Assembly: GCA_011319805.1 (NCBI GenBank)
Contig: SJRY01000182.1
Location: 1 to 64,000, forward strand
Length of the DNA: 64,000 nt
Source of the DNA: Macrocybe gigantea
Lineage: Eukaryota; Basidiomycota; Agaricomycetes; Agaricales; Callistosporiaceae
Reading direction: 5' to 3'
The notes beneath the pieces are model-generated. The model saw nothing but the letters and a program-made list of their open reading frames with translations, was not told where the DNA came from and did no database searches. The first letter of the stretch is position 1, and each line of letters opens with the position of its first letter. The position numbers were made by a program, and so were the translations under genes. Positions 28,437-39,066 of the stretch are shown here, in pieces.

Positions 28437-29372
28437 TCCCGCCAGCCGGACCTATTTCCTACTTGGCAGACTCCCCAACTGGAGCTGGAGAGACGATGAA
28501 TGGGAGCCGACGCATAGAAAAGAGGAGATATGGCTGAGGAAGAGTAGTTCTGGGAGATTGTCGTCCTGGAGCCGCCCTTTTATCGTGCGTTATGTTTGAA
28601 CATCTTTGGAAATCTTTGGAAGTCTTTGCACCTACCGCGGGGCAAGTCAACCAAACGTTAACACATCGCCAATGGAACTGATAAATTCACGCCGGATGAG
28701 CCGACAAGGCGATTTCTATGGAAAGAAGTATACGTGCTCGATCTCTCACTATAAGTGCATATCATGCGTTAAATCCAGCGGCGGGCATCGTCGCGAGCGA
28801 TAGGCGTTAGATCCAGAAAGAGAACGCGTTTCAATCACGACATTTACATGTTGCACGTGGGTCGCATTTTCGGTCACGCGATTAAAAGGCGATCGCCTCG
28901 TTATGCTCTAAATCGTGTCTCACCATATACCATTGCTATTTATCAGGCACGCCTTTTTTGACTGAAGCTCCGGCCTATATGAATCTGGCAGCCATTGGTG
29001 ACGTTGTTGCCACCCCCTGGACAGTGGATCGTTGAAAGGGCTATAGATGATTATAATTTCCAGTCAGGTACCTAAGGTCACCCCAAATCGGAAGAGGTGT
29101 TCAGACTTGTACAGCAGTCTCCTCCAGAAGCAACCTTGCGCTTGAGCGTGGGCTAAATCGAAGATTGCTCTGAAATGCTGGACTGAGCCTCTTTCATACC
29201 GATTCAGAGGACTATCAAGATGAATGCAGTGTTTCCTCTACCAAGCAATAGACCATTTTGCCCAAAACCGGATGCTACAAAATGGATTTATATGTGTCAA
29301 CAGGTGTACAAAAGATAAGCATGTTACATTTCAATCATCAATCTGGAAGCACGAAGAAAAGGAAGGTAGCCA
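28437..29372. other. Gene-poor stretch between the GH18 paralogs, second part
   Basis: No conserved coding sequence is visible. The right end carries the 3' flank of GH18 copy 2, which is transcribed toward it on the minus strand. Confidence 0.4.
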
Positions 29373-30979
29373 TTATACCGGCCACGACGAGGCTCGGACA
29401 GCCGTGATCCAAGAGCTGGTCGCATGTGGGTACTATTGAAAAGGCCAAAATCAATACCAGAGTTACCGCAGGAGCTCCAACTACTCACCTGCCAGACCAT
29501 AGCTCCAGCGTCTGCAGAAGGAATACATGTTTGAATGGGAGAAATAGGAAGGAAGCTCGGACTCACTCCAACCCTGGTTCTTCGCTTGCTGTAGGCAACT
29601 GGCCAACGTCGACGTCGACATAAAACCATTACTGGCGTCGGCCGTGGTAGCAGGTTTTCCGATCACAATTTTCGAAAGAGGTACACCGTTAGCAGCTATT
29701 TGGAAAACAGCAGATCCTGGCCAGGTGCTTGATGACGTAGTCAACAAGTTAGCGCATGTCGTGTATTCCGAGGCACCCTCTGCGTGAATTTATTACGAAA
29801 GAGCGCGCAATGGTAATGCCCAAAGAGGACGCACGATTGTAAAACTAAAAGTAGACATTTTAGCTGGGAGCAAGATATGACATGTAAGAGACGTTTCGTT
29901 CACCTGGACATTGTACCAATCGATGAGACTTCCTACGGAGGAATGCACCTTCAGATAACCTCCTCCACCCCATCTATTCGGCGAAAACCTTCAAATAATG
30001 CCATGATTGGAACATAACCAAGATAGATTACCGACAACACTAACCATGGCGCAACGGCTAAGTGACAAACTTTCAGTTGCGGACTTGGAAGCAGAGAAAG
30101 AATAAACGTACGAGCATGTGTGATGATGTATGTCCCTTGAGGCAGTTGAGACCGGAGTTGTTTAGTGAAATTGATCAGCCAATTCTGAGCAGAAAAAGCA
30201 CAGAAATGAACAGAGTGACTAAACGGGTTGGTCGAAAATATGTTTACCTCAGCCTTTCCGTCCCCAGCGTCGAAAGCATTAAAGTCCTACGTTGACTTAG
30301 TAGAGGCCCTGGTAGTCGACGGAAAAACATCAAACCTCGTAGTCGACATCGATTCCGTCCAAGTTGTATTTCTTGACCCAAGCAGCCATAGTATTAGCCG
30401 TGGCGACCGGGTCTGCATTCACAGTAGTTGGTACATCTGTGGCTCCGAATGCAGCGACCATCAATTTGACGCCTGCAGCTGCGTATTGCGACTTGATGGT
30501 AGCCCTTTCAGCATCTGTGAATGTCGTCCATTCGTACGCCTAGTGGGTTCGTAAGGTGTTTAGATCTGAAACGCGCTGGCAGCTGCGAATAATTTTACCT
30601 TGTCCCAGGGCCCCGCTAATAGAAGGAATGACAAAGCGCTGTATCGATGCACTTTAAGCAAGAAGAATGCCTGATCAAGTCAGCCACCCACTAGACATTA
30701 TATCCCTTGCACATTGTTAGTATGTTGTTTATGGGGTTTGGATAGCTGAAGAGATATAACTACCTTCAGGTTAGCCACGGCCGGTGGACCTGTAGTGCCA
30801 TCCCAAGCATCTTGATATACAACAAAATGGGGAGGCGAAGGCGTCGCGCGGGCAAGGACCTCTCGGGCCTTAGGTCCTAGACCTTCGAACTGAGTCGCGT
30901 TGAGCACCATAGAGCTTACTCTCCCGATGGATAAAGCTATCCAGGAGAGGAGAGTTGCCCAAGCCAGATAAGAAACCAT
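29373..30979 (-). CDS. Secreted GH18 chitinase, copy 2
   Basis: Paralog of the gene at 24.9-26.5 kb, in the same orientation and with matching exon order. ATG 30979 gives MVSYLAWATLLSWIALSIG (signal peptide), then ATPSPPHFVVYQDAWDGTTG, IKSQYAAAGVKLMVAAFGAT and the catalytic DGIDVDYE at about 30337-30363. Later exons give APWFSPNRWGGGGY, IDWYNVQ, IVIGKPATTADASNGFMSTS and AMVWQ, and the last exon ends SWITAVRASSWPV (stop 29373). The acid/base Glu and the two preceding motif aspartates are kept, so both copies look enzymatically competent. The divergence is well beyond allelic, so this is an established tandem duplication. Confidence 0.88.
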
Positions 30980-31854
30980 GTTGGATTCTGGAGGAGGAGC
31001 TGGGGATAGGACTGATCCTGCGGATGACAGCGAATGCGATCCTCATTTATATGTCGATGAATGCCGAAAGTGGTGTGTATATGTCTTCTGGCCCCGCATG
31101 AATGGAGAACAATTCCTGGGCAGCTGACAAGTTTCGCCAAGTGGAAGGACAATGTAAGATAACACTCAAGAACCGAAGCCGAGATGACTGGAGGACGAAA
31201 CCTGAGAAATCGGGAATAGTTGTCGAGTTGAATGGGGCAATGAATAAAAGAGATAAGTAGTTCAGCGAGGGTAAGACCATACGACGCAGAGGAGCATGAT
31301 GCTCAGAACATTTCCCAAGAGCCACGCGCGTGGCGGATAGGGCTCGGTGACACGAAATGGCATGCGTTTGTCTTGTCATATGCGAATAGGTGCAACGAGG
31401 AGCATTTGAGAATGGCTAAACCACCTTATGGCGACAATAAAGGAGCCCAGGGTGCGATGTCGTTTAGTCCGACACAGGTTTATCCGAGAACCGTTATGAG
31501 CGAGCTCTGGGCTGATGACTATAGGAAGCAGGCCAGACAACGCTTTGCACAGCACTTGTATGCATTGAGAGCAATATCCAAGGGAGAACATGTGGTACTG
31601 TGACCACAAGCCTGACGACTGGCGGACTAACTGAATAAAGTGTTGTTATGCCCTTCAACTTGGGCGACTTACGAAACAAGAAAGACGACCTGTAGCTGGG
31701 CCTTCGAAGGACTTCATATTGGCTGCACATGTGAACGGGCCTGCGACCGGCATGCTTGCCTGCATGGTAAAAAGAAAAAGTGCAGTTCGGGTACTCAGGT
31801 ATCGTCACTCTGATTGCCTTATGTGGACTCCTCCGAAAGGTTGTGGGAAGTAGA
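30980..31854. other. Flank between GH18 copy 2 and the palindrome
   Basis: This is 875 bases with the promoter of GH18 copy 2 at its left end and only short unrecognised frames. It is not repeated on the far side of the palindrome, so it is normal flanking DNA and marks the left edge of the duplicated unit at 31855. Confidence 0.5.
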
Positions 31855-32466
31855 GAAAAGCATCTTTTTCTGGGGATATTTACGCTGACAAACCCGATCA
31901 GCGGTAAATGATCGTACGAGGCCAGTGCCGTGCCGGTGGGATTTCAAAGTCCGCCAGCGCCAAGTGAGCCCTGCGAAATGAGAGAGCCTCGAGGCGCGGA
32001 CGCCGCGCGCTTGTTCGGGTTCGCAAGGTGTGCTCCATCTCCTGCAAAGAGCAAGGCTACTGGCAGAATGTAGTTTACATGAATTTGGTACATTACTGGC
32101 TGTTCTGGGGTAGTACTGAGGAAAGAAAACACTGAGAATTGTACCAGAGCTCACCTCCATGGAGGCCAAGCAATTAGAGTAATAAACAGTATCAGGAACA
32201 GCTTGCGACAATGATGATTAGATCTGTGAAACGGAAGAAGGTGACAGCTGGAAAGTGTATCCAGTGCAAAGGATCCTCTGCACCCTTTGTACGATCACCT
32301 CAGATATTTACGATTTTTACTGTAAAAAAAAGTCATCAGCTCACTTTCCAAGCTTTCCTCCTGCAAGAGGAAAATGGTGGTTAAATTTAACCTCTGCATC
32401 CCTGGCCCAAGGACGCGGACCACTCACATCTTGAAGGACAAGTTGCCGTTAGTGAAATTTCAAATC

Positions 32467-32471
32467 AATCA
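32467..32471. repeat. Target-site duplication (left) of the LTR element
   Basis: The bases aatca directly before the left LTR equal the five bases directly after the right LTR. The matching place in the right palindrome arm (about 47969-47973) has aatca only once. Confidence 0.93.
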
Positions 32472-32791
32472 TGTTAGGCTAGACGAATCTCAGAAGGACT
32501 CGGGCAGACTAAGTGCGAGAGTGGTCTTGAGATGATGGCAAAAGGAATATTAAGCCTAGCGCTACTGGTACATCTGGGAGTCCTTATATACATTACAGTA
32601 CTCGAGCACGGACCATGGGCTGCGCAATGCTGTGGACTGCGGATGAGTAAGACTGGAAAGAGATGACTCAGGATGACTAGGGAAGTGGGATGACTCGATG
32701 GCTGCGCGCTGTGCAGCATGATGGGGGAGATAAGGGATGTGGGAAAGATAAGATAAGAAAATGAATAGTCCTTTGGGCAGCGTCTGTAACA
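32472..32791 (-). repeat. 3' LTR of the retrotransposon (element sense)
   Basis: 320 bases that read as identical to 38661-38980. It has the same ends and internal TATA box. Confidence 0.95.
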
Positions 32792-32794
32792 TCA

Positions 32795-32804
32795 CCCTCT
32801 CTTT
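32795..32804 (-). promoter_or_regulatory. Polypurine tract
   Basis: In element sense the ten bases AAAGAGAGGG lie three bases before the 3' LTR, the normal place for the plus-strand primer. Confidence 0.75.
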
Positions 32805-32828
32805 AGATTCGCGTCCTCGCGAAAAACC

Positions 32829-33227
32829 TTAGTCCAGCTGTCCCCACCCAGTATTGGTCTCCCAGGCGGTCGTGGCACGCGGGGCCCATGTATGAATGAG
32901 CTCTTCATTATAGGCGCGAATGTGGTGGAGTGTGGTGGCGAGGAGTTTAAGTCGCCGGTTTTCTGTGCGAAGCATTTCCATTGCTTCGCGAAGCGCGATA
33001 CGTTCAGCTGCAGTGGGGCCGGTCCCATCAGGGGTTCTCCCGGTCCAGAGGTGCGTGCGGACGGTCATAACATAGCGCATATATGCGCCGAGTGTGATGG
33101 CGAGGGGGTCCATGTAGTCGCTAGCATTGAGAATCCTTGCCAGATTCTCGAGGTCGCTTGGGCGGTTGGGGGTAGGTGCGCGGCTGCCCTCGCTGCTGTC
33201 GATGCTGATGGGGGCGTTGGTGGTCAT
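32829..33227 (-). CDS. Small third frame of the retroelement, unknown function
   Basis: A 132-residue frame (MTTNAPISIDSSEGSRAPTP) lies between the chromodomain and the 3' LTR, on the coding strand of the element. Its ATG overlaps the pol stop as ATGA (33224-33227), a layout compatible with termination-reinitiation. The middle is helical and charged (ERIALREAMEMLRTENRRLK) and could form a coiled coil. I recognise no family. It could be a genuine accessory protein or only open by chance. Confidence 0.5.
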   Translation of the reverse strand: MTTNAPISIDSSEGSRAPTPNRPSDLENLARILNASDYMDPLAITLGAYMRYVMTVRTHLWTGRTPDGTGPTAAERIALREAMEMLRTENRRLKLLATTLHHIRAYNEELIHTWAPRATTAWETNTGWGQLD

Positions 33228-34704
33228 GAAGTGCGATTTTTGGTCTTCTTCCCTCTTGTCGTGATCCTTTTATCCTGGTTCGCAGTCTTCTTTAGGAAGT
33301 GGTCTAGAGCTTGCTGCGCATTCCCTAGCTCCTTCTCTTTGATCCATGTGTTCTCTTCGTGTCCGTATCCTTTCCATTTGACCAGGAATAGTGTCCCTCT
33401 CCCTTGTTTCTTCCTTTTTAGGATCTCTTCTATCTCGTACTCTTCTTCATCATTTATGATTTCAGGGGGTGGTGGTGATGGTCGCTCTTGTATCTTGAAA
33501 CGGGGTCCTTTGTAAGGCGTGAGCAGTGTTTCATTGAACACGGGGTGTATCAGCTGCCATGATGCTGGGAGTTCCAGGCGATATGCCGAGGCTCCTTTCT
33601 TTTCAACCACCTTGAACGGTCCGTATCGGAGTGCCGATAACTTCTTTGATGGTCGATTGACTGTGATATTGGTGGCTTCTAGCCATACTCTATCTCCTTT
33701 CTTGTATTCACGGGCAGGTTTTCGTCTCGCATCGTAATTGTCTTTGGCTCGTGTTTGTGCATATTGCAGCGCGGCATTTGCTTCCTTTCGTATTTGGCTC
33801 ATTCTTTTGACGAAGTCTTTTGCTGCGGGGTTATTCCCTTCTGTCGTCTGCGGCTCTCCCTTCCAGGGGTGCATTCCATAGTTGAGGTAGAATGGTGTTC
33901 CTTCGTTCCCTGGTGTGCTTTGTCATTGTATTGGTACTCTGCAATTGCTATCCATTCTGCCCAATCGTCCTGTAGGTTGTTTGTGAAGCTTCTGAGGAAG
34001 GCTTCCGTTTCTTGGTGGGATCGCTCCGCCTGTCCATCTGTCTGTGGGTGATAGGCCGTTGATAGGTTTTGCTTTGTTCCGAGTAATTTTAGAAGTGCTG
34101 TCATGAATCGTGCTGCGAACTGGGGTCCTCGATCACTGATGATCTTTCGTGGAATTCCATGAAGCCGCCACACGTTGTCTCGGTATAGTCGTGCGAGACC
34201 TTCTGCTGTGAGTTCGGTCTTTGTGGGAACTAGGTGGATCATCTTGGTCAGGCGGTCTGTGACTGCGGCGATGGCGTTAAAGCCGTTCGAGCTGGGTAGC
34301 GGTCCTATGAGATCTACTCCGATATCTTCCCATGGTTGTTGTGGGACTTCGTGCGGGTGCAGGGGTGCGTGTTTCTTTTGTCGGATGATTTTGTTTCGCT
34401 GACATGTTTCGCATCCATTGACATACTTCTTGATGTCTGTCAGCATTGATGGCCACCAATAGGTGCGGCTTATGAGCTCGTGCATGCGGTATTGCCCTGG
34501 GTGTCCTCCGATGGGTGTGTCGTGGTGTTCAAACATGATGTTTTCCTTCAGTTTGTTGTCTGGAGGAACATAGATTTTTCCTCCTACGTATACGATGTGG
34601 TCATCTTCTGTGAACCAGTGTGGTTTTTCCTTCAGTCCTGTTGTTACGATCGTCTCCCTTCGTGTGCATTGTCGAATTTGTTCTATCCTTGAGGATTCGA
34701 TCAT
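33224..34704 (-). CDS. Retroelement integrase with C-terminal chromodomain (pol 3' part)
   Basis: Integrates the cDNA; a chromodomain on integrase typically steers insertion through histone marks. The zinc-binding HHCC region includes GHPGQYRMHELISRTYWW and CETCQRNK. The catalytic core has D in DLIGPLP, D in ISDRGPQFAARF and E in the HQETEAFLRSF region. After a frame break at 33900 (CC in place of CCC), GMHPWKG resumes and leads to the GPY-like stretch YKKGDRVWLEATNI and LRYGPFKVVEK. The chromodomain at about 33290-33450 reads EYEIEEILKRKKQGRG, LFLVKWKGYGHEENTWI. The frame ends at 33224. Confidence 0.9.
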
Positions 34705-36111
34705 CGTGATTCCTCTTGTTTGTATTGTTTCGTTATTTTCTGCTTCTTCTTTCGTGGGTGTTCGTCCTCGAACATCATAAATTCGAAGTCTCGTTCATTA
34801 TTCTCTTCCAGATGTCGAATGAATGCTGCTTCTTTGATCATTTGTATGTCGTCCTTCTCTGCTAGGTTTTCTTCATATCCTGCCATTCGTGACAGGACAT
34901 CCGCTTTTCCATTCGCCTTTCCTGGTACGTGTCGTAGTTCGTAGTCGTATTCCTGTAATTTCAGGTACCAGCCAATCTGTCTCGAATTGAGTCGCTGCGG
35001 CTTCCGGAAGTATGATAGGTTCTTGTGATCCGTCAATATTTCGAACTTCTCTCGAGCTTCGAGGAGGTATTGTCTCCATGTCTTTAGTGCGACCATTATC
35101 GCAAGAAGTTCCTTGTCGTAGATTTCGTAGTTTTGTTCCGCTGGGGTCATGCATCTCGAAATGAATGCGATCGGATGCCATAGTCCTTTCTGCTGTTGTG
35201 ATAGTACCGCTCCAATGGCATATCCTGAGGCGTCCGTTTCGACTCGGAATTTTCCTTCTGTCTGTGGTAGTGCTAGAATGGGTGCTGAGGTTATATGTCG
35301 GATCAGTTCTTTGAAAGCGCCTTGTTGCTTGTCTGTCCACTGGAATGTTTTGTTTCCAGTCAACTCCGTCAGGGGTTTAGCGACCTTTGCATATCCCTTG
35401 ATGAATCGTCGGTAAAAGTTCGTGAATCCCAAGAACTTTTGTAGTTCTTTCTTCGTCTTTGGGGTTGGCCAGGATTGTACGGCTGTGATCTTTTCTGGTT
35501 CCATTTCTACCTTCCCTTCTCCTACGATGTATCCTAGTACTGGGACTTTCGATGATTCCCAGACGCATTTCGGTCCTTTGATGAACAGGTCGTTCTTGTT
35601 CAGTATTTCCATGACTTCTATGGTGTTCTTTTGGAGTTCCTCTCGTGTTCGTCCGATGATTATGATGTCGTCCATATAGATTATGCATGCTCTTCTTCGT
35701 ATTTGGTCTTGGAAGAGGCTCGCCATCATTCGGCTAAAAGTGCCTGGTGCGTTGCACTGCCCAAAATACATGACTGTCGGTTCGAAGAGTCCTCTTGCTG
35801 TTAGGAAGGCTGCCTTCCATTCGTCCCCTTTCCGATGCGCACGTTATTGTACCCCAGATAATATCGATCTTGCTAAAGTACTTTGCTCCTTGTAGTACGT
35901 CGAGGAGCTCGCTGATGCGTGGTAGTGGAAACTTGTCCTTGACCGTATATTTGTTTATTTCCCGGTAGTCTTGGATGAGTCGCTTGCTTCCATCCTTCTT
36001 ATTGCGAAAGAAGCAGGGTGCTGCGTAAGGTGATTTCGATGGGCGTATTTTTCCTGTTCGTAATCCTTCTTCGACGAAGGCATCTAGTTCCTCTAGCTCT
36101 TTCTGTGTCAT
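34701..36111 (-). CDS. Retroelement reverse transcriptase and RNase H (pol middle part)
   Basis: Copies element RNA into cDNA. RT motifs in order: SKSPYAAPCFFRNKKDGSKR, QDYREINKYTVKDKFPLPRI, FSKIDI, FGQCNAPGTFSRMM and the catalytic IIYMDDIIII near 35670. Then comes LGYIVG, the RT connection FLGFTNFYRRFIKGYAKVAK, and RNase H with VETDASGYAIGAVLSQ, YEIYDKELLAI and LTDHKNLSYF. Two breaks at CCCC runs (35825-35828 and 35852-35855, plus strand) interrupt the frame between FSKIDI and DEWKAAFLTARGLFEP. Adding one C to each restores a standard RT, so the gene is probably intact in reality. Confidence 0.92.
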
Positions 36112-36119
36112 CGGGTAGA

Positions 36120-36841
36120 CCTTGCTCGGTATCGTTTTGGGTGCATCCTTGTTAAGTTTATTTCATGGTCCCATTCTTTGTGGTCTGGTAAGCGATCAAA
36201 GTTCTTCTCCTTGAAGAGGTGTTTGAATCTGATCAGATATGGGGGTATCTGGGTTCCTGTCTTGTCGCTGGCTGTGGTTTTCGCTGGTTCAGCCACCTTC
36301 TGTATCTTGATCGTCTGGTGGTTTATTTTGCACGTTTTGGGGCATCTGTCGAAGACAATTTCTCCTGTCCTCCATTTGATTGTTGGGTTGTGGTAGACAA
36401 GCCAGTCATGTCCTAGTAGCATGTCGGTTTTTCCGATATCGAGTACGATGGCTTCCATATGCTCCTTGTGTCCTTTAATGTCGATGTGGACCTCCGCTAC
36501 TCGGTCTGCTGTTTTCTGACGATTGGGTGATCCGTCTGCATTTATGATGGGAATTTCTTGATTCGTCGTGTCTTCAGTCCGTTTTTGCTACTATCGCGGT
36601 GTTGATGCAGGTCCTATCCGCTCCGCTATCAACTTCTGGTGTTATCGTTGTGATTCCTTTTCGGTTCGTATCCTTGCTGGTACTGCGAGCTCTTTCCTCT
36701 TTGGTGGTTTGTCCCCTTGGATGGTTTTTCTTGGTGCTTCAGATCGCTTGGCAGGAATGGTGTATTTCAGAGTATGGGATGATCTACATCCGGTATCGAA
36801 GCGAGTCTGTTTCAGTTGTATGGGTCGCGATTTAGCACCTC
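36120..36841 (-). CDS. Retroelement aspartic protease region
   Basis: Processes Gag-Pol. The active-site motif VDSGADRTCINTAIVAK lies at about 36590-36635. Downstream follow IPIINADGSPNR, VEVHIDIKGH-like sequence, and VLDIGKTDMLLGHDWLVYHN, typical of retropepsin C-terminal halves in Ty3/gypsy elements. At least one frame change (about 36570) separates the two halves. No clear start codon is seen, so it is probably expressed as part of Pol. Confidence 0.72.
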
Positions 36842-38594
36842 CTAGTCGGACCCTTCGGCAAAACCCTCTTTGTCAGAGCTTTCTTCATCCTTGTCTTCTT
36901 CGTCCTCTCCTTCTTCTTCTTTCACTTCTCTGACCCGGGATTTTCCTTTCTTCTTCTTCTTGCAGTTTCGTGCATAGTGTCCCTTTAAGCCACAGTTGAA
37001 ACATGTGACATTTGCTGCTCCTTTTCGTGGTTCCGGGCAGTTTCGTGAGAGTGTCCTGGTTTATTGCAGTTGAAGCAGTTGTTGCTTCGTACTTTGTCGA
37101 CTTCCATGGCCTGTCCTGCTCCTCGGCTTGGATTTCCGGCCTTGCGCTGATTGCTTGTGAATTCTCCTCTCATCACATTTCTGTGTTCATCGATGTTTCG
37201 TCCAATGCTCGAACTGTCTTGATATATTCATCTCCATCTGTTGGAAGTGTGGAGATTGAGTGTACGGCTTCTGCTGTCCTTCGGTTTAAGCTCTTCTCGA
37301 GTAGGAAACGAGGGGCTGTTCCTGTCATTCCTGCTTTCCCTGCGAGGTCTACGAATTCATCCAGAAATTCGTCGATGGGTCGGTTTCCCTGTCTGATGTT
37401 GAATAGTTTGCTTCCTGCTTGTGATGGCGACATGACGTTGCTGAATCGTGTCTCTATCTCGGTTATGAAGTCGGCCCATGTGCTTTGGTTGGTAGTGGTG
37501 TCGATCTTCTTTGATGCCCAGTGGGCTCCGGGTCCGTCGGTCATTCTAGACAGGACCGCTCCAATCTTCTGTGTATCCGTGAGGTCCCATGTGCGGTTAT
37601 GTAGAGTTTCATCTTTCTCCACCAAATATCGAAGGACGTTCGATCTCCTGTAAAGGATTTCGGGTCGGCGATGATTCCCTTGTATTCTGTCGTCATCCTT
37701 TGGGGGTTTTCTTCGTCGTTCTCTTGGTCTTGGTCTTCCTGTTCCTGGATCTGTTGTTCTTGGGTCTGCTGTGCTTGTACTTGGGCTTGCTGTTCTTGGA
37801 GCTGTTTCTGTCTTCGCTCCTCTCTCTGTTCTTTCCAGTAGTCTAGGTCGACTCCTGCGATTCTACAAGCTTGTTCAAAATCGGCCCACTCTGCGGCGGT
37901 CGGTCCGGTTGTCTTTGGTAATCCTTTTCGCTCCCTCCACCGATAGTATTCGTCCCAGTCGCTGTTGCTTACTTTCGCCACGGTGGTGCGATTCTCTCCT
38001 TATGCAGTGCTTCGGCGGATTGGTCCTCTGAAGGGTTTGGCGGTTTCGTTCCTGTGTGTCCTTGACTCTGGTGTCGTTCTCGTTGGTTCTGTCGTACGCT
38101 CTGTGCGTCGTGCCCTCTCTGTATCAGTATGTCTTCCTCCTGTGTTCGGCGATTATAGTTCTCGATCTGTTGTCGCCTAAAATCTCGGGCTTGTGTTCGT
38201 TCTTCTCTTGTTTTCTTGCGGATGGGTTCGTCCTCTTCTTCGGCAAGAAGATTCTGGTCTGACCACAGCTCTTCTGGGCTTATCCCGTATTCTCCTTCTA
38301 GGAAGAGTTCTGCAATGAGTTGTGCTGCTCCTTCGCTGAGATCTCAGCGGGCTCGTCTGTGGTGGTGAAGGCAAACTCTCTCAGAAATGCCTGTTCTTCG
38401 TCGTCGCTACTTGGTGTAGGCGTGCGCTCTCTCTTTCGTTTATTTGGATTGCTAGTGTCTCTGCGGATGGCGTGGACTGTCTCTGCGAATGGCGTGGACT
38501 GCAATGTCTGGTCTACTTCTCTGAGCCAAGTGCTCTCGTCGCTCGTGCTAGTGCTCGCTGGGTCGGCGACCGCTTGTCGTCGAATGTTGATCAA
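36842..38594 (-). CDS. Retroelement Gag polyprotein with two zinc knuckles
   Basis: Structural protein of the virus-like particle. ATG 38594 (MINIRRQAVADPASTS) opens an acidic N-terminal region that continues in another frame near 38330. The capsid part includes WWRKMKLYI, IGAVLSRMTDGPGAHWASKK, FITEIETRFSNV and RPIDEFLDEFVDLAGKAG. Two CCHC knuckles close it: CFNCNKPGH (His and last Cys displaced by a one-base break near 37050) and CFNCGLKGHYARNC at about 36960-37010. An acidic tail ends at a stop at 36842. A Gln-rich stretch lies near 37750-37810. Confidence 0.85.
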
Positions 38595-38647
38595 GTCTTT
38601 GATAAAGCGTGACGTGGTGTGTGTGTGAGTCTGAGCGAGTCTCGACG

Positions 38648-38658
38648 AGGCTTAATAT
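38648..38658 (-). promoter_or_regulatory. Self-priming primer-binding site of the retroelement
   Basis: Two bases inside the 5' LTR, the element-sense sequence ATATTAAGCCT is the exact reverse complement of AGGCTTAATAT in the LTR (plus-strand positions 38736-38746). That LTR segment begins about 33 bases after the start of the TATA box, where the transcript should start. This matches the Tf1-type mechanism, in which the first 11 or so bases of the mRNA fold back as primer. Confidence 0.8.
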
Positions 38659-38660
38659 CT

Positions 38661-38980
38661 TGTTAGGCTAGACGAATCTCAGAAGGACTCGGGCAGACTA
38701 AGTGCGAGAGTGGTCTTGAGATGATGGCAAAAGGAATATTAAGCCTAGCGCTACTGGTACATCTGGGAGTCCTTATATACATTACAGTACTCGAGCACGG
38801 ACCATGGGCTGCGCAATGCTGTGGACTGCGGATGAGTAAGACTGGAAAGAGATGACTCAGGATGACTAGGGAAGTGGGATGACTCGATGGCTGCGCGCTG
38901 TGCAGCATGATGGGGGAGATAAGGGATGTGGGAAAGATAAGATAAGAAAATGAATAGTCCTTTGGGCAGCGTCTGTAACA
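38661..38980 (-). repeat. 5' LTR of the retrotransposon (element sense) with promoter
   Basis: 320 bases that read as identical to the other LTR. A TATATAA box at about 38772-38779 (complement) precedes the inferred start at about 38746. Confidence 0.95.
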
Positions 38981-38985
38981 AATCA
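38981..38985. repeat. Target-site duplication (right) of the LTR element
   Basis: aatca, the same five bases as 32467-32471. Confidence 0.93.
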
Positions 38986-39066
38986 CCTCTTACATTTACT
39001 CCGCCGTCTCAGAGGCTGAGGTCGCTGTTCTCTTGTCATTATCCAGGCTGTCTAGCATGCTATCTG

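Larger units (their letters stand above)
32472..38980 (-). mobile_element. Ty3/gypsy chromovirus-type LTR retrotransposon (6.5 kb)
   Basis: A complete element read on the minus strand: 5' LTR at 38661-38980, primer-binding site at 38648-38658, Gag, protease, reverse transcriptase, RNase H, integrase, chromodomain, a small third frame, a polypurine tract and 3' LTR at 32472-32791. The two 320-base LTRs read as identical and begin TGTTA and end AACA, so insertion was very recent. It interrupts the left palindrome arm, and the right arm preserves the uninterrupted site. A self-priming site and an integrase-linked chromodomain place it near the Tf1/sushi chromoviruses. Frame breaks in pol are single bases missing from homopolymers. 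Confidence 0.95.

Noticed and set aside
31373..31603. A 76-codon plus-strand frame left of the palindrome.
   Set aside because: No domain, no repeat partner and no splice context; probably chance.
34701..34706. A second ATGA overlap, between the RNase H frame and the integrase frame.
   Set aside because: RT-RNase H-integrase is normally one polyprotein and one missing base here would restore it; I treat it as a likely undercall rather than a regulatory overlap.
35822..35860. Programmed ribosomal frameshifting in the retroelement RT.
   Set aside because: Two shifts close together inside the RT catalytic domain, both at C runs and both repaired by one base, fit read error rather than a Gag-Pol recoding site.
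33238..38628. Many plus-strand open frames over the retroelement.
   Set aside because: They are antisense to gag-pol and have skewed Val/Leu/Phe/Ser content typical of such shadows.
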